Of a stretch of DNA of 57,037 nucleotides, positions 8,022 to 16,946 are shown one piece after another. How positions within the stretch are numbered: position 1 is the first letter of the stretch; each line of letters begins with the position of its first letter. The translations under genes and the position numbers were made by a program. The stretch comes from CAZQYB01 sp964582985. GTDB lineage: Bacteria; Planctomycetota; Phycisphaerae; Sedimentisphaerales; Anaerobacaceae. The DNA is taken from assembly GCA_964582985.1 (NCBI GenBank), contig CAZOUM010000009.1:1-57037 (forward strand), given 5' to 3'. The notes below the pieces were generated by a model. That model was given only the letters and a program-made list of their open reading frames with translations. It was not told where the DNA came from and searched no databases.

Positions 8022-9758
8022 ATGGCAAGAGCGCGTAGACATTTAGGTGAGATACTCTACAGAGCCGGGGTGGTCGAAAAACGTGCGCTTGTCAACGCCA
8101 TAAGGGCTTCTAAGGCCAGTAATAAACGGCTTGGTCAGATATTGCTCGAGCTCGGTCTTGTGGACGAGGAAACGCTGACCAAGGCGGTCGCCAGACAATT
8201 TGCGCTAAAATATGTGAATTTGGACAAGACTTCTATTCCGCCCGAGGCGATGAAGCTTATCCCTGAAGATATCATAAGAAGACATAATGTTCTGCCGCTG
8301 AGTATGAGTAATGGCAGGCTGAAATTGATTATAAGCGACCCGTTAGACCTGGATATGATGGATGCAGTTCGGTTTCGCTTGAATGCCGAGCTGGACTGCT
8401 GTGTTGCAAGTCTGTCCCAAATTCGCTCTTACATTGAAGGTTCGCTCGATAGAGCGAAAAAGGAAAGAGGCGACAGGCTCAAACACAGTATTGATGCAAC
8501 TGCTGCCGAACTTGCCGATGCGGGTCACGAGTTAAAAGCAGAAGCACTTCGTGCCGGAGCTGCAGAGGGCGGTGAGGACGGCCCTGTCGTCAGACTCGTG
8601 AACCTGATAATAGATGGTGCCTATTATATGCGGGCCAGCGACATCCACGTCGAGCCTATGGCCGATAGGATACGCATAAGATACCGTGTTGACGGTGTAT
8701 GTTTGGAAAAGGACAACATTCCCAAGAATATGCAAGCGCAGTTAATTACGCGGCTCAAAATCCTATCGGGTATGGATATCGCCGAAAAGAGGCTGCCGCA
8801 GGACGGCCGGATTAAACGTGTGATTGGAGGGCAGGATATCGACTTTCGTGTTTCGTCTCTGCCGGGCTACCATGGGGAAAGTGTAGTACTGCGAATCTTG
8901 CGTCCCGATGCGGTCAATATTGGTATTCGATCATTAGGTTTTGAGCAGGATGATTATGAACGATTCATGCGGATAATTAAAAGGCCTAATGGAATCTTTT
9001 TGGTTACGGGGCCAACGGGTAGCGGTAAAACAACAACGTTGTATGCTGCGTTGCAGGAGCTTAATAAGCCTGATAAGAAAATCATTACGGCTGAGGACCC
9101 GGTGGAATACAACTTCGATGGGATGAATCAGTGTCAAGTTAAAGAAGAAATCGAATTTACATTTGACAGGATTCTTCGGGCAATGCTGCGCCAAGCCCCC
9201 AATATTATTCTTATCGGCGAAATCCGAGACGGTGTTGTTGCGGATACTGCTGTTCAGGCGGCACTTACCGGACATTTAGTTTTCAGCACCCTGCACACAA
9301 ATGATGCCTCGAGTGCGATTACGCGTCTGATAGATATGGGAGTCAAACCGTTCCTCGTAGCCAGTTCGGTGCAGGCCATCATGGCCCAAAGACTGGTAAG
9401 GGTCATTTGTGAGAACTGCAAAGTCGTTGATAAGAACCCGGACCCACATTGCTTGCACCTGCTTAACATCTCGCCTGAAGACATTAAGAAACATCCAATC
9501 TACAAGGGAACCGGGTGCAGCAAATGCCAGGATACCGGTTTCAAAGGTCGAATCGGGATATTTGAGTTGGTTGAACTGAACAACGAACTTAGAGAACTGG
9601 CCTTTACAAAGGCACCTACCTCCGAATTGAGAAAAGGGGCTCAGGCAAGCGGAATGAGAACGCTTATGGATGATGGTAAGATTAAGATATTCAGAGGGAT
9701 AACTACACCGAGAGAAGTTGCCCGAATGTCACAGGCTGAGGAACTCGCAGTAGGCTAA
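8022..9758 (+). CDS. GspE/PilB-type secretion or pilus assembly ATPase (first copy)
   Basis: A cytoplasmic hexameric ATPase of 578 residues that would drive pseudopilus or pilus assembly. The N-terminal GspE_N region carries the repeated helical motif LGEILYRAGVV and LGQILLELGLV. The Walker A GPTGSGKTTT lies at about residue 330. A Walker B/His box region, GEIRD...TGHLVFSTLHTNDA, follows. The zinc tetracysteine is CENC and CSKC (about 463-503). The usual DLETA after GEIRD is replaced by GVVADTA, an odd substitution in an otherwise conserved strand. ATG 8022 is chosen over TTG 7992 because it begins the family-like sequence and GGAG lies upstream. Confidence 0.9.
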   Translation: MARARRHLGEILYRAGVVEKRALVNAIRASKASNKRLGQILLELGLVDEETLTKAVARQFALKYVNLDKTSIPPEAMKLIPEDIIRRHNVLPLSMSNGRLKLIISDPLDLDMMDAVRFRLNAELDCCVASLSQIRSYIEGSLDRAKKERGDRLKHSIDATAAELADAGHELKAEALRAGAAEGGEDGPVVRLVNLIIDGAYYMRASDIHVEPMADRIRIRYRVDGVCLEKDNIPKNMQAQLITRLKILSGMDIAEKRLPQDGRIKRVIGGQDIDFRVSSLPGYHGESVVLRILRPDAVNIGIRSLGFEQDDYERFMRIIKRPNGIFLVTGPTGSGKTTTLYAALQELNKPDKKIITAEDPVEYNFDGMNQCQVKEEIEFTFDRILRAMLRQAPNIILIGEIRDGVVADTAVQAALTGHLVFSTLHTNDASSAITRLIDMGVKPFLVASSVQAIMAQRLVRVICENCKVVDKNPDPHCLHLLNISPEDIKKHPIYKGTGCSKCQDTGFKGRIGIFELVELNNELRELAFTKAPTSELRKGAQASGMRTLMDDGKIKIFRGITTPREVARMSQAEELAVG

Positions 9759-9785
9759 ACCAAAAAAGTAGTTGAGGATTTTCTA

Positions 9786-10922
9786 ATGGCAACAGTTAAT
9801 ATGGACAGGTTATTGCAAGCCTGCTTCTCGCAAGATGCATCAGATATACATCTTGTGGTTGGTCGACCGCCGGTACTGCGCATAGACGGCAGGCTAAGGT
9901 CTCTGGAGACCAAGGTTCTGGAACCGAATGATACGGTTGCTCTGATGAAGAGCATAACTCCCGAGCGGAATCAGCAGGAGCTGCAGGAGGAAGGTGGAAC
10001 CGACTTTGGCTTTGCATTCGGCGATAAAGCGAGGTTTCGCGTGGCTATTTTCCGACAGAAAGGCAACATCACGGTGGTCTTGCGTCTTATACCGTCGAAA
10101 ATTCTGACTTTTGAGGAAATCGGTTTGCCAAAGATTTGTGCTGCCTTGTGCCGAAGACCCAGAGGTATGTTTTTAGTTACCGGTCCGACGGGAAGTGGTA
10201 AAACTACCACCTTGGCGACTATGATAGATTATATTAACCAAAGCTTTGACCGACATATAGTAACCGTTGAGGACCCGATAGAGTACTACCATAATCATAA
10301 AAAATCTATTATTAACCAGCGAGAGGTCGGGATAGATGTTCCCAGTTTTGCCGAGGCGCTAAGGCGAGTTTTGAGGCAGGACCCCGATGTGATTTTGGTG
10401 GGTGAGTTGCGAGACTTGGAGACTATCGAGGCCGCAATCAGAGCTGCTGAAACCGGGCACCTTGTCTTTAGTACATTACATACAACAAGCGCTGCAGGAA
10501 CGATTACCAGGATTATCGATATCTTTCCTGTAAACCAGCAGGAACAGATCCGCACCCAATTGAGCATCAACCTGATGGCAGTGCTCAGTCAGATCCTTTG
10601 TCCGTTAGCTACGGGTAAAGGAAGGATGGCGGCTTATGAGTTTATGGTTGTGACCCCGGCGATTTCCAATCTTATCCGTGAAAACAAGAGTTATCGAATC
10701 GATTCGAGTATACAAACAGGCAGAAAGTTGGGGATGCAGCTTCTTGATGACCATCTTTGGCAGTTTTACGATAAGGGGAAGATTACGTTAGAGGAGATGC
10801 TGGACAAAGCCCGGCAGCCCGGTGCCCTGCAAGATAAGGCTATGGCAAAACTGAAGGGCCTGAGGGCAAGACAACGCGCAGAGGAGATGAAGAAGGACGT
10901 AGGCCCAGTACTCCGGACGTAG
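9786..10922 (+). CDS. pilT: PilT-type retraction ATPase
   Basis: A 378-residue twitching-motility-type ATPase, the family that depolymerises type IV pili. The N-terminus DRLLQACFSQDASDIHLVVG is typical of PilT and lacks the long GspE_N domain. Walker A GPTGSGKTTT is at about 133, and the Walker B region reads ILVGELRDLETIEAAIRAAE. AIRAAETGHLVFSTLHT matches the PilT His-box signature. There is no tetracysteine, again unlike GspE. It lies 27 bases after the first GspE with GAGG upstream, in the same operon. A retraction ATPase suggests the locus has type IV pilus-like as well as secretion-like dynamics. Confidence 0.9.
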   Translation: MATVNMDRLLQACFSQDASDIHLVVGRPPVLRIDGRLRSLETKVLEPNDTVALMKSITPERNQQELQEEGGTDFGFAFGDKARFRVAIFRQKGNITVVLRLIPSKILTFEEIGLPKICAALCRRPRGMFLVTGPTGSGKTTTLATMIDYINQSFDRHIVTVEDPIEYYHNHKKSIINQREVGIDVPSFAEALRRVLRQDPDVILVGELRDLETIEAAIRAAETGHLVFSTLHTTSAAGTITRIIDIFPVNQQEQIRTQLSINLMAVLSQILCPLATGKGRMAAYEFMVVTPAISNLIRENKSYRIDSSIQTGRKLGMQLLDDHLWQFYDKGKITLEEMLDKARQPGALQDKAMAKLKGLRARQRAEEMKKDVGPVLRT

Positions 10923-11398
10923 CTGGTGTGCAATCGGAATAGCGGCAGATTTTCCAGCGTCTTTGAGCGTGCGACTGTGCTGGTACGAGCGCGAAACTCG
11001 TGTTGTCCGTTTTCTCTGTGCGGTAGAGGAAGTTATAGCGTGCTTTCTACCGGGCGAGCGAGCAAAGGGAATGGATAAACTGTTTCGTTTTGGGCGGTTG
11101 AGCGAATAATCGTGGAGGTCGCTGGTTGTAAGAGCTGTTGTTCAGGCAGCTTTCCGCTACTGGGCAGGCAGGATTTATGTTGCTTCGCATGCCAGTTCTT
11201 CGTAGACCGCTCCTATAAGAGTTTTTGAATAAAGGACTTAGGCGATTATGTTGCGTGGGCGTGAAGCTGGTAGGCGGGAGGTGAGACAGCCTTGACCGAG
11301 TCTTACAAACTAAGTGTCCAAGTTCTAATTTGTTTGCTTCAAAGGTCTTAATGTTGTATAATGAAGTCGAGATGGGTTGATTGTGAGGTGAGACCGAG
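10923..11398 (+). other. Intergenic region with no gene recognised
   Basis: A 476-bp gap between pilT and the second GspE. I see no convincing reading frame on either strand and no recognisable RNA. The only clear feature is the promoter at its 3' end (11334-11362). Part of it may be an untranslated leader or decayed sequence. Confidence 0.5.
11334..11362 (+). promoter_or_regulatory. Promoter of the gspE-gspF-pseudopilin operon
   Basis: TTGCTT at 11334-11339 and a perfect TATAAT at 11357-11362 with a 17-bp spacer. The start would be near 11369, about 30 nt before the ATG of the second GspE. Confidence 0.65.
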
Positions 11399-13201
11399 AT
11401 GGAAAGAATGAGTGTGCCAAAGAATCTTCCGCCGGTTGAGCAGTTGCGGGGTAGAACCCTCGGCAGGGTGCTCATAAAGATGGGTATTCTGACCAGGGAG
11501 AAGGTTCATGAGTGCTTGAAGATGCAGAAACAGCGTCGGGCGGCTGTACGGAGGGTGAATGTCGATGATGCTACTTTGGGTTCGCTGCAGATAGGCCAGA
11601 TATTTCTTGAGCTTGGACTGGTGGATGAGAAGCAGCTTCAAATCGCGCTGGCAGCGCAGCGGGGAATGGAGTACGTAGACCTGAACGATATAGATATTCC
11701 TTCGGATATGGTTGAAAAGATACCGGCGCAAATGGCCAAGACGTATCGCATCGTGCCGATCGGGTACCGTGAGGCGGAAAACGAATTGAGCGTTGCAGTT
11801 GACAATCCCGACAATTTCAGGGCGACGGACGACTTGAGCACACTGATGGGTTTTAAGGTTACGGCGAAGATAACGGACCCTGAGGCGCTGGAGAGTGCCT
11901 TGACAAGGTACTACGGGACCGAAGAAGAGAACATCAATGAGCTCATAACCGAAATACAGGGGGACAGCTTCCTTGCAGAGTTCGAGGGCAGAAACCAGAG
12001 TATTGACTTGGATGAATTAAAAGAGCTTTCCGAGTCGAATCCTATCAAGAAACTGCTGAATCTTGTTTTGCTGCAAGCGATTCGGGATAAAGCGTCTGAT
12101 ATTCATTTTGAGCCGTTCGAACATGAGTACAAGATGCGTTACCGAATCGATGGTATACTTTATGAAATGATTCCCCCGCCAAAACACATCGCTGCGGCAC
12201 TTAGTTCGCGCATAAAAGTTATGGCAAACCTGGATATTGCGGAGAGGCGACTACCGCAAGATGGCCGAATCTCGCTGACTGTTCAAGGCAAGCCTGTTGA
12301 TTTGCGTGTTAGTGTTCTGCCCACAATGTTCGGAGAAAGTGTCGTATTGCGTGTTCTGGACAGGAGTCAAATCAGCTTGGATTTGGCAAAACTGGGTTTG
12401 AGGGAAGAAGATCGCAAGATAGTCAATCTGCTCATTCACAAACCCAACGGGATTGTGATTGTTACAGGTCCTACCGGGTGTGGGAAAACAACGACTCTTT
12501 ACGCAGCGTTGAAGCAACTTAACAGTGTTGAGACGAAACTGATCACCACCGAGGATCCGGTAGAGTATGATATTGACGGTCTTGTTCAGGTTCAGATGAA
12601 GCCGGACATTGGGCTGACATTTGCGAGGTGTCTGCGGCATATACTCCGTCAGGACCCCGATATTATACTGGTTGGTGAAATTCGTGACCTTGAGACAGCA
12701 GAGATTGCGGCACAGGCGTCTCTGACAGGGCATCTTGTATTTACTACATTGCACACGAATGATGCGCCGAGCTCAATAGCCCGACTTTTGGATTTGGGGA
12801 TCGAGCCATTTCTTGTTACGGCCACGCTTGAAGGTGTTGTTGCGCAGCGATTGGTGAGAAGGATATGTGGGCATTGCAAAACGGAATTTGAACCGACTGA
12901 GGCACAGCTAATGGAGTTGGGACTTACTCCGTGGGACACCAGGGGCAAGAAGTTCTATTATGGCCGAGGCTGTGATGAGTGTAATAATACCGGCTATAGA
13001 GGGCGAATAGCTATATTTGAGATTATGATGTTCAGTGATGAGGTACGTGACCTGATTATGAATCAGGCTTCGACAGGCGTTTTGCGGGCGGCAGCCCAAA
13101 AAGGCGGTATGAGGCTGCTGCGTGATAATGGTTTGGCTGCCATCTATGATGGCATTACGACCGTAGATGAAGTAGTCAAAGAGACAATTTCGGAGGCTTA
13201 A
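11399..13201 (+). CDS. gspE: GspE-type secretion ATPase (second copy)
   Basis: A second GspE/PilB ATPase, 600 residues. Two N-terminal GspE_N-type helical repeats (LGRVLIKMGILTREK and LGQIFLELGLVDEKQ) precede the ATPase core. Walker A is GPTGCGKTTT at about residue 357, and Walker B is ILVGEIRDLETAEIAAQAS, the canonical form. The zinc tetracysteine is CGHC and CDEC. Unlike the first copy it keeps the usual DLETA. GAGGTGAG precedes the ATG. It heads the GspF-pseudopilin-GspK run with its own promoter, so it is the best candidate for the type II secretion motor, leaving the first copy for a pilus or alternative state. Confidence 0.9.
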   Translation: MERMSVPKNLPPVEQLRGRTLGRVLIKMGILTREKVHECLKMQKQRRAAVRRVNVDDATLGSLQIGQIFLELGLVDEKQLQIALAAQRGMEYVDLNDIDIPSDMVEKIPAQMAKTYRIVPIGYREAENELSVAVDNPDNFRATDDLSTLMGFKVTAKITDPEALESALTRYYGTEEENINELITEIQGDSFLAEFEGRNQSIDLDELKELSESNPIKKLLNLVLLQAIRDKASDIHFEPFEHEYKMRYRIDGILYEMIPPPKHIAAALSSRIKVMANLDIAERRLPQDGRISLTVQGKPVDLRVSVLPTMFGESVVLRVLDRSQISLDLAKLGLREEDRKIVNLLIHKPNGIVIVTGPTGCGKTTTLYAALKQLNSVETKLITTEDPVEYDIDGLVQVQMKPDIGLTFARCLRHILRQDPDIILVGEIRDLETAEIAAQASLTGHLVFTTLHTNDAPSSIARLLDLGIEPFLVTATLEGVVAQRLVRRICGHCKTEFEPTEAQLMELGLTPWDTRGKKFYYGRGCDECNNTGYRGRIAIFEIMMFSDEVRDLIMNQASTGVLRAAAQKGGMRLLRDNGLAAIYDGITTVDEVVKETISEA

Positions 13202-13245
13202 AGGAATGGAATTGACGAACTATCAATCCAGAGGAGGTGCTTAGA

Positions 13246-14499
13246 ATGCCGCTTTATCAGTATATAGCGCTGGACTCACAAGGCGTCGAGGTAAAGGACA
13301 GAATAGAAGCCCTCAGCGAGAAGGAAGCGATAAGCAAGATACGTAATATGGGCTATTTTCCCACGAAGGTACGTGAGCGTGGTGCTGAGAAGAAAACGGA
13401 CACCAGGGGTTTGGCGAGAGCTAAAAGAAGGCGTGGTGCGGGCGGAGGGGTCAGAATCAAAGCCGTAACGCAGTTTGCAAGACAGCTTTCGACGCTACAG
13501 GACGCAGGTCTGCCGATTCTGCGCTCGCTGAGGATTCTTGAGCAGCAGGAAAAGTCAGGAACGTTCAAGAGGGTTATTGGTTATGTGGCTGACGACATCG
13601 AAGGTGGTTCAACGCTGTCGGAGGCAATGGCAAGGTCCCCGCGCGCTTTTGACCGTCTATTTGTCAATATGGTGGCAGCCGGTGAAGCCGGTGGTGTGCT
13701 CGACTTGATCCTGGCACGTGTGGCGGACTTTATGGAGAAAAGGCAGAAGCTTAAAGCTCGTGTCAGAAGCGCGATGGTCTATCCCGTGCTGGTTTTGACC
13801 GCGGCATTTACCATCCTTTTGTTGTTGATGAAATACGTGATACCGAAATTTACCGAGGTGCTGACGGATATGTCGGAGGGTGAAGCGCTGCCGAAGGTGA
13901 CGCAAATTGTGCTCGGAGTAAGCAACTGGGTAGCGTATCACTACGGCTGGCTAATTCTGTTGGGCGTGCCGTTTGGGCTGATTTTTCTCATCAAAATTAT
14001 GAAGCGGTTTCGCGTCGGGCGACTGATTGTGGATACGGTCAAGTTAAAACTGCCGGTGATTGGCCAGCTCAGCGGCAAGATAGCCGTTACGCGGTGGACA
14101 AGGACGCTGGGAACGTTGATTGGCGCCGGCGTGCCGATACTGGATGCCCTTAACGTTACGCGTGAGACGGCGGGGAACGAGGTCTATGCCAATATGCTCG
14201 GCAACGTTCACGATTCCATCAGGCAGGGCGATACCTTTGCCAATCCGTTGCGGCAGTCGAAAACCGTCGACCTGATTGTCTCCAATATGGTCTCGGTAGG
14301 TGAAGAAACAGGCGACCTGGACAAGATGCTTTTGAAAGTGGCCGACAACTACGACGAACAGGTTGATGTGCTGGTTGCTTCGCTAATGTCGATGCTTGAG
14401 CCGATTATGATTATCGTGCTCGGCGTTATCGTATTGCTTATCGTGCTGGCGGTATTTTTGCCAATGGTGAAAATGATATCGACCTTAAGTTCCGTGTGA
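13246..14499 (+). CDS. gspF: GspF/PilC inner-membrane platform protein
   Basis: A 417-residue polytopic platform protein that couples the ATPase to pseudopilin assembly. It shows two GspF domains in tandem. The first has QFARQLSTLQDAGLPILRSL and VAAGEAGGVLD. The second has RWTRTLGTLIGAGVPILDAL and VSVGEETGDLD. Hydrophobic segments follow each domain, including the C-terminal IMIIVLGVIVLLIVLAVFLPM. A near-perfect AGGAGG lies eight bases before the ATG, which settles the start over GTG 13237. The N-terminal PLYQYIALDSQG is typical of the family. Confidence 0.92.
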   Translation: MPLYQYIALDSQGVEVKDRIEALSEKEAISKIRNMGYFPTKVRERGAEKKTDTRGLARAKRRRGAGGGVRIKAVTQFARQLSTLQDAGLPILRSLRILEQQEKSGTFKRVIGYVADDIEGGSTLSEAMARSPRAFDRLFVNMVAAGEAGGVLDLILARVADFMEKRQKLKARVRSAMVYPVLVLTAAFTILLLLMKYVIPKFTEVLTDMSEGEALPKVTQIVLGVSNWVAYHYGWLILLGVPFGLIFLIKIMKRFRVGRLIVDTVKLKLPVIGQLSGKIAVTRWTRTLGTLIGAGVPILDALNVTRETAGNEVYANMLGNVHDSIRQGDTFANPLRQSKTVDLIVSNMVSVGEETGDLDKMLLKVADNYDEQVDVLVASLMSMLEPIMIIVLGVIVLLIVLAVFLPMVKMISTLSSV

Positions 14500-14554
14500 T
14501 AGGTAGGAACCTAATAAATCAGGCGTTTATTGTGGGTAATATAAGGAGAATAAA

Positions 14555-15406
14555 GTGAGGCCGACAGTCAAACAATCCGACAAAAGGACGGCATTTACCC
14601 CGTTAGAAAAAAAGCCCCATCCTTTGGGTGTGGTAAAGAAGCGAGGGGGCGGCTTAGGGTCCCATTGGAGCTTTCTAACGGGGTTTACGATTATCGAACT
14701 GATGACCGTTATGAGCGTGATCATAATCCTGATAGGCCTGCTTGTGCCGGGCCTAAACCAGCTGCGGCGGTACGCCAAGGATGTGGCACAGAGAAATCAG
14801 TTCTACGCGATTGGCCTGGGCCTTGAGACTTTCAATGCCGAGTGGGACAACTATCCGTCTTCAAAGCCTGATATGGACCACTGCAGCGGTGCGGTGCAGC
14901 TTGCGGATGCTATGGTAGGCAGGGATTTGTTGGGCTATGACCCTACCGGAACTGGTGACCCGAATTCGAGCGCCCGAAGGCAGTATCTGCCCGTTGAAAA
15001 GGCCAATGCTTATAGGCTGAAAGATCTGTGGCAGACTCTTATAGCTATTCCTGTTGGTGAGCAACGCGTTTTGTGTGACATGTATTCAAACGTAGACCAC
15101 CTTATCACGGACAAACCAGTTGGTATGCCGATACTTTACTACAAGGCAAATACATTAAGTTCGGGTGATATTTATGATTACGCCGACAATTCACCCATAG
15201 TTGCTCTTGACCTGCCGTGGAAACTGGGCGAGTTTCACCCGTTGAATCCGCTAAAATTTAGTGAACAAATAAGAAATGATGAAATCTGGGAGAGTTCAGG
15301 TCAAACGGTCGACAGGCCTTGTCGGGCCGATTCTTATATTCTGTTTTCGGCAGGGCATGACGGCAAGTATGGCACCGATGACGATATATTTAATTTTAGA
15401 AAGTAA
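14555..15406 (+). CDS. GspG-like pseudopilin with inserted leader element
   Basis: A major-pseudopilin-like protein of 283 residues. It starts with GTG, with AAGGAG six bases upstream. The leader is unusually long (43 residues) before GFTIIEL, because an 86-bp inverted-repeat element plus a TTTA duplication adds exactly 30 codons. Removing these leaves a normal 13-residue leader ending in AFTIIEL. The first junction, AFTPLE (cleavage after A13, E18 at +5), and the second, GFTIIE (after G43, E48 at +5), both look like prepilin peptidase sites. The C-terminal GHDGKYGTDDDI resembles the calcium loop of GspG. Which site is cleaved is unknown. Confidence 0.85.
   Translation: MRPTVKQSDKRTAFTPLEKKPHPLGVVKKRGGGLGSHWSFLTGFTIIELMTVMSVIIILIGLLVPGLNQLRRYAKDVAQRNQFYAIGLGLETFNAEWDNYPSSKPDMDHCSGAVQLADAMVGRDLLGYDPTGTGDPNSSARRQYLPVEKANAYRLKDLWQTLIAIPVGEQRVLCDMYSNVDHLITDKPVGMPILYYKANTLSSGDIYDYADNSPIVALDLPWKLGEFHPLNPLKFSEQIRNDEIWESSGQTVDRPCRADSYILFSAGHDGKYGTDDDIFNFRK
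14598..14683. mobile_element. 86-bp miniature inverted-repeat element inside a pseudopilin leader
   Basis: Perfect 12-bp terminal inverted repeats, CCCCGTTAGAAA (14598-14609) and TTTCTAACGGGG (14672-14683). TTTA stands directly on both sides (14594-14597 and 14684-14687), as a target duplication would. Element plus one TTTA is 90 bp, exactly 30 codons, and the insert has no stop, so the host frame survives. The interior carries no gene of its own and encodes a basic, glycine-rich peptide. Mobility is inferred from structure only; no second copy was seen in this window. Confidence 0.7.
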
Positions 15407-15468
15407 AGTATCTGCGAGGACGCAGAAACCTGTTGGTTATAGTGACGGATTTATGGAAGGTGACAGCT

Positions 15469-16329
15469 ATGAAGCGTAAGAGAACAGGATTTACGCTTGT
15501 GGAATTGCTGACGGTTCTGGCGATAATCACAATGCTGGTAGGTCTGCTGGTGCCGTCGATGGCCACTGTGCGCAGATTTGCACGAGAGACAAAGCAAAGG
15601 GCGCAGCTTATGACTATGGACCTGGCCCTGACGGCTTTTAGGGACGAATACGGCGAATATCCGGAGTCAGTTTTTCGCATGCCGTTCGATTACGGCGGAG
15701 CCCAAAAGCTCGCCGAAGCCCTACTGGGTAGAGACTTGATGGGATTTCATCCAAATTCTCAGTGGAATCTTGCTGACGGCGTATACGCGCCGACAGAAGA
15801 TAATTTGAGACAAAGAAGAGGGCCGTATCTGGAGCTTGGAACCGCCAACGCGTTTCAACTCGGGGTGGTATCCGGTGTCGGTGGACATGACGGATTGTTT
15901 CTTGACACAAGCTGGGGCACAAGCGAATTGAACCATCATACATTTGTAATTTGTGATGTGTTTGGCGTAAGGAAATTAACTTTGGCTAACGGCAGGACCG
16001 TCACGGCGGGGACGCCAATTCTTTACTACCGTGCGAACGTCTCCAGCAGGACTTTTCAAGATAGTGGTGCTTGGGAAGCGTGCATTTACAGCGCGTATGA
16101 TAATCTAACCCTTCTTAGGCTGGGGGTTTTGACGCCCGATGGGTCACGTGGCAGGGACCATCGACTTGTTAGTGGTGATGGCGCGTATTTAATTAGCCCG
16201 GAATACAAGCTCTGGGACCCGAAAGTTGCGATACCGTGGCCTCACAGGCCGGATTCTTACATATTGATTTCAGCAGGTGTTGATGGCGAGTATGGGACGG
16301 CTGACGACATTACTAATTTTGGAGATTAG
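15469..16329 (+). CDS. GspG-like pseudopilin
   Basis: A 286-residue pseudopilin of the secretion operon. A short basic leader MKRKRTG precedes FTLVELLTVLAIITMLVGLLVPS, the N-methylation and transmembrane helix with Glu at +5. The C-terminal GVDGEYGTADDI resembles the GspG calcium-binding loop. It is a paralogue of the pseudopilin just upstream: both share a long central domain with AxxLxGRDLxGxxP and PxLYYxA motifs. The ATG at 15469 is preceded by AAGG, and the normal leader length supports this start over 15433. Confidence 0.88.
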   Translation: MKRKRTGFTLVELLTVLAIITMLVGLLVPSMATVRRFARETKQRAQLMTMDLALTAFRDEYGEYPESVFRMPFDYGGAQKLAEALLGRDLMGFHPNSQWNLADGVYAPTEDNLRQRRGPYLELGTANAFQLGVVSGVGGHDGLFLDTSWGTSELNHHTFVICDVFGVRKLTLANGRTVTAGTPILYYRANVSSRTFQDSGAWEACIYSAYDNLTLLRLGVLTPDGSRGRDHRLVSGDGAYLISPEYKLWDPKVAIPWPHRPDSYILISAGVDGEYGTADDITNFGD

Positions 16330-16406
16330 TTGGTAGTTGACGGAGGACAGTTTGCAGGTGATGAGATGCGGGTTTTTGATGTTCGGCTTTTTGCGAGATA
16401 TAAACG

Positions 16407-16931
16407 ATGAAGTCCGATATACGACATATCGTATACGAGACGGGAGCGATGGGGCGTGGGGGGCGAACCGAAGCCGGCGTGACGCTTGTGGAGATGCTGA
16501 TTGTTCTGGCGATAATCACGCTTTTGGCCTCGCTGGTAATCGGTATGGCCACCCATATTGATAATCAATCCAGGGGGAGAGAGCTCGAAGGCACCTTTGC
16601 CGTGCTGGAGAGCGCATTGGAGGAATATCGCGAACAGACAGGTGGTTTTCCCGAGCAGCAGGACGAGGGCGTTGCGACCCGTATCGAACGTTCGGAATTC
16701 CTTTATCGGGAACTCAATAGAATAGCAAGCTCTCGGAAGATATTAGAGCGAATCAGCGATTCGTCAATACAGGATAGAACTACCAACGATATCGTGGAGA
16801 TATATGACCCCTGGCGAAGTGTGTTGGACTACAGATACGACCGGCTCATTAATAGTTATCCACAGCTTGTATCGGCTGGGCCGGATGGGATTTTCAACAC
16901 CCCAGATGATATTACCAGCGGGGAAAAGTAA
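16407..16931 (+). CDS. GspG-like pseudopilin, short form
   Basis: A 174-residue pseudopilin, close to the usual GspG length. The processing site is in RTEAG/VTLVEMLIVLAIITLLASLVIGM, with valine instead of phenylalanine at +1 and Glu at +5. The globular part ends in YDRLINSYPQLVSAGPDGIFNTPDDI, a GspG-like calcium loop, which makes it the best candidate for the true major pseudopilin. The first ATG (16407) gives a 23-residue leader. The in-frame ATG at 16449 would give a 9-residue leader but has GGGAG only two bases away. The start is therefore uncertain. Confidence 0.82.
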   Translation: MKSDIRHIVYETGAMGRGGRTEAGVTLVEMLIVLAIITLLASLVIGMATHIDNQSRGRELEGTFAVLESALEEYREQTGGFPEQQDEGVATRIERSEFLYRELNRIASSRKILERISDSSIQDRTTNDIVEIYDPWRSVLDYRYDRLINSYPQLVSAGPDGIFNTPDDITSGEK

Positions 16932-16946
16932 AGGGACAAATGTAAG

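Noticed and set aside
11047..11475. A 142-codon minus-strand frame in the gap before the second GspE
   Set aside because: No motif or ribosome site, and it runs through the promoter and the start of the GspE gene on the other strand.
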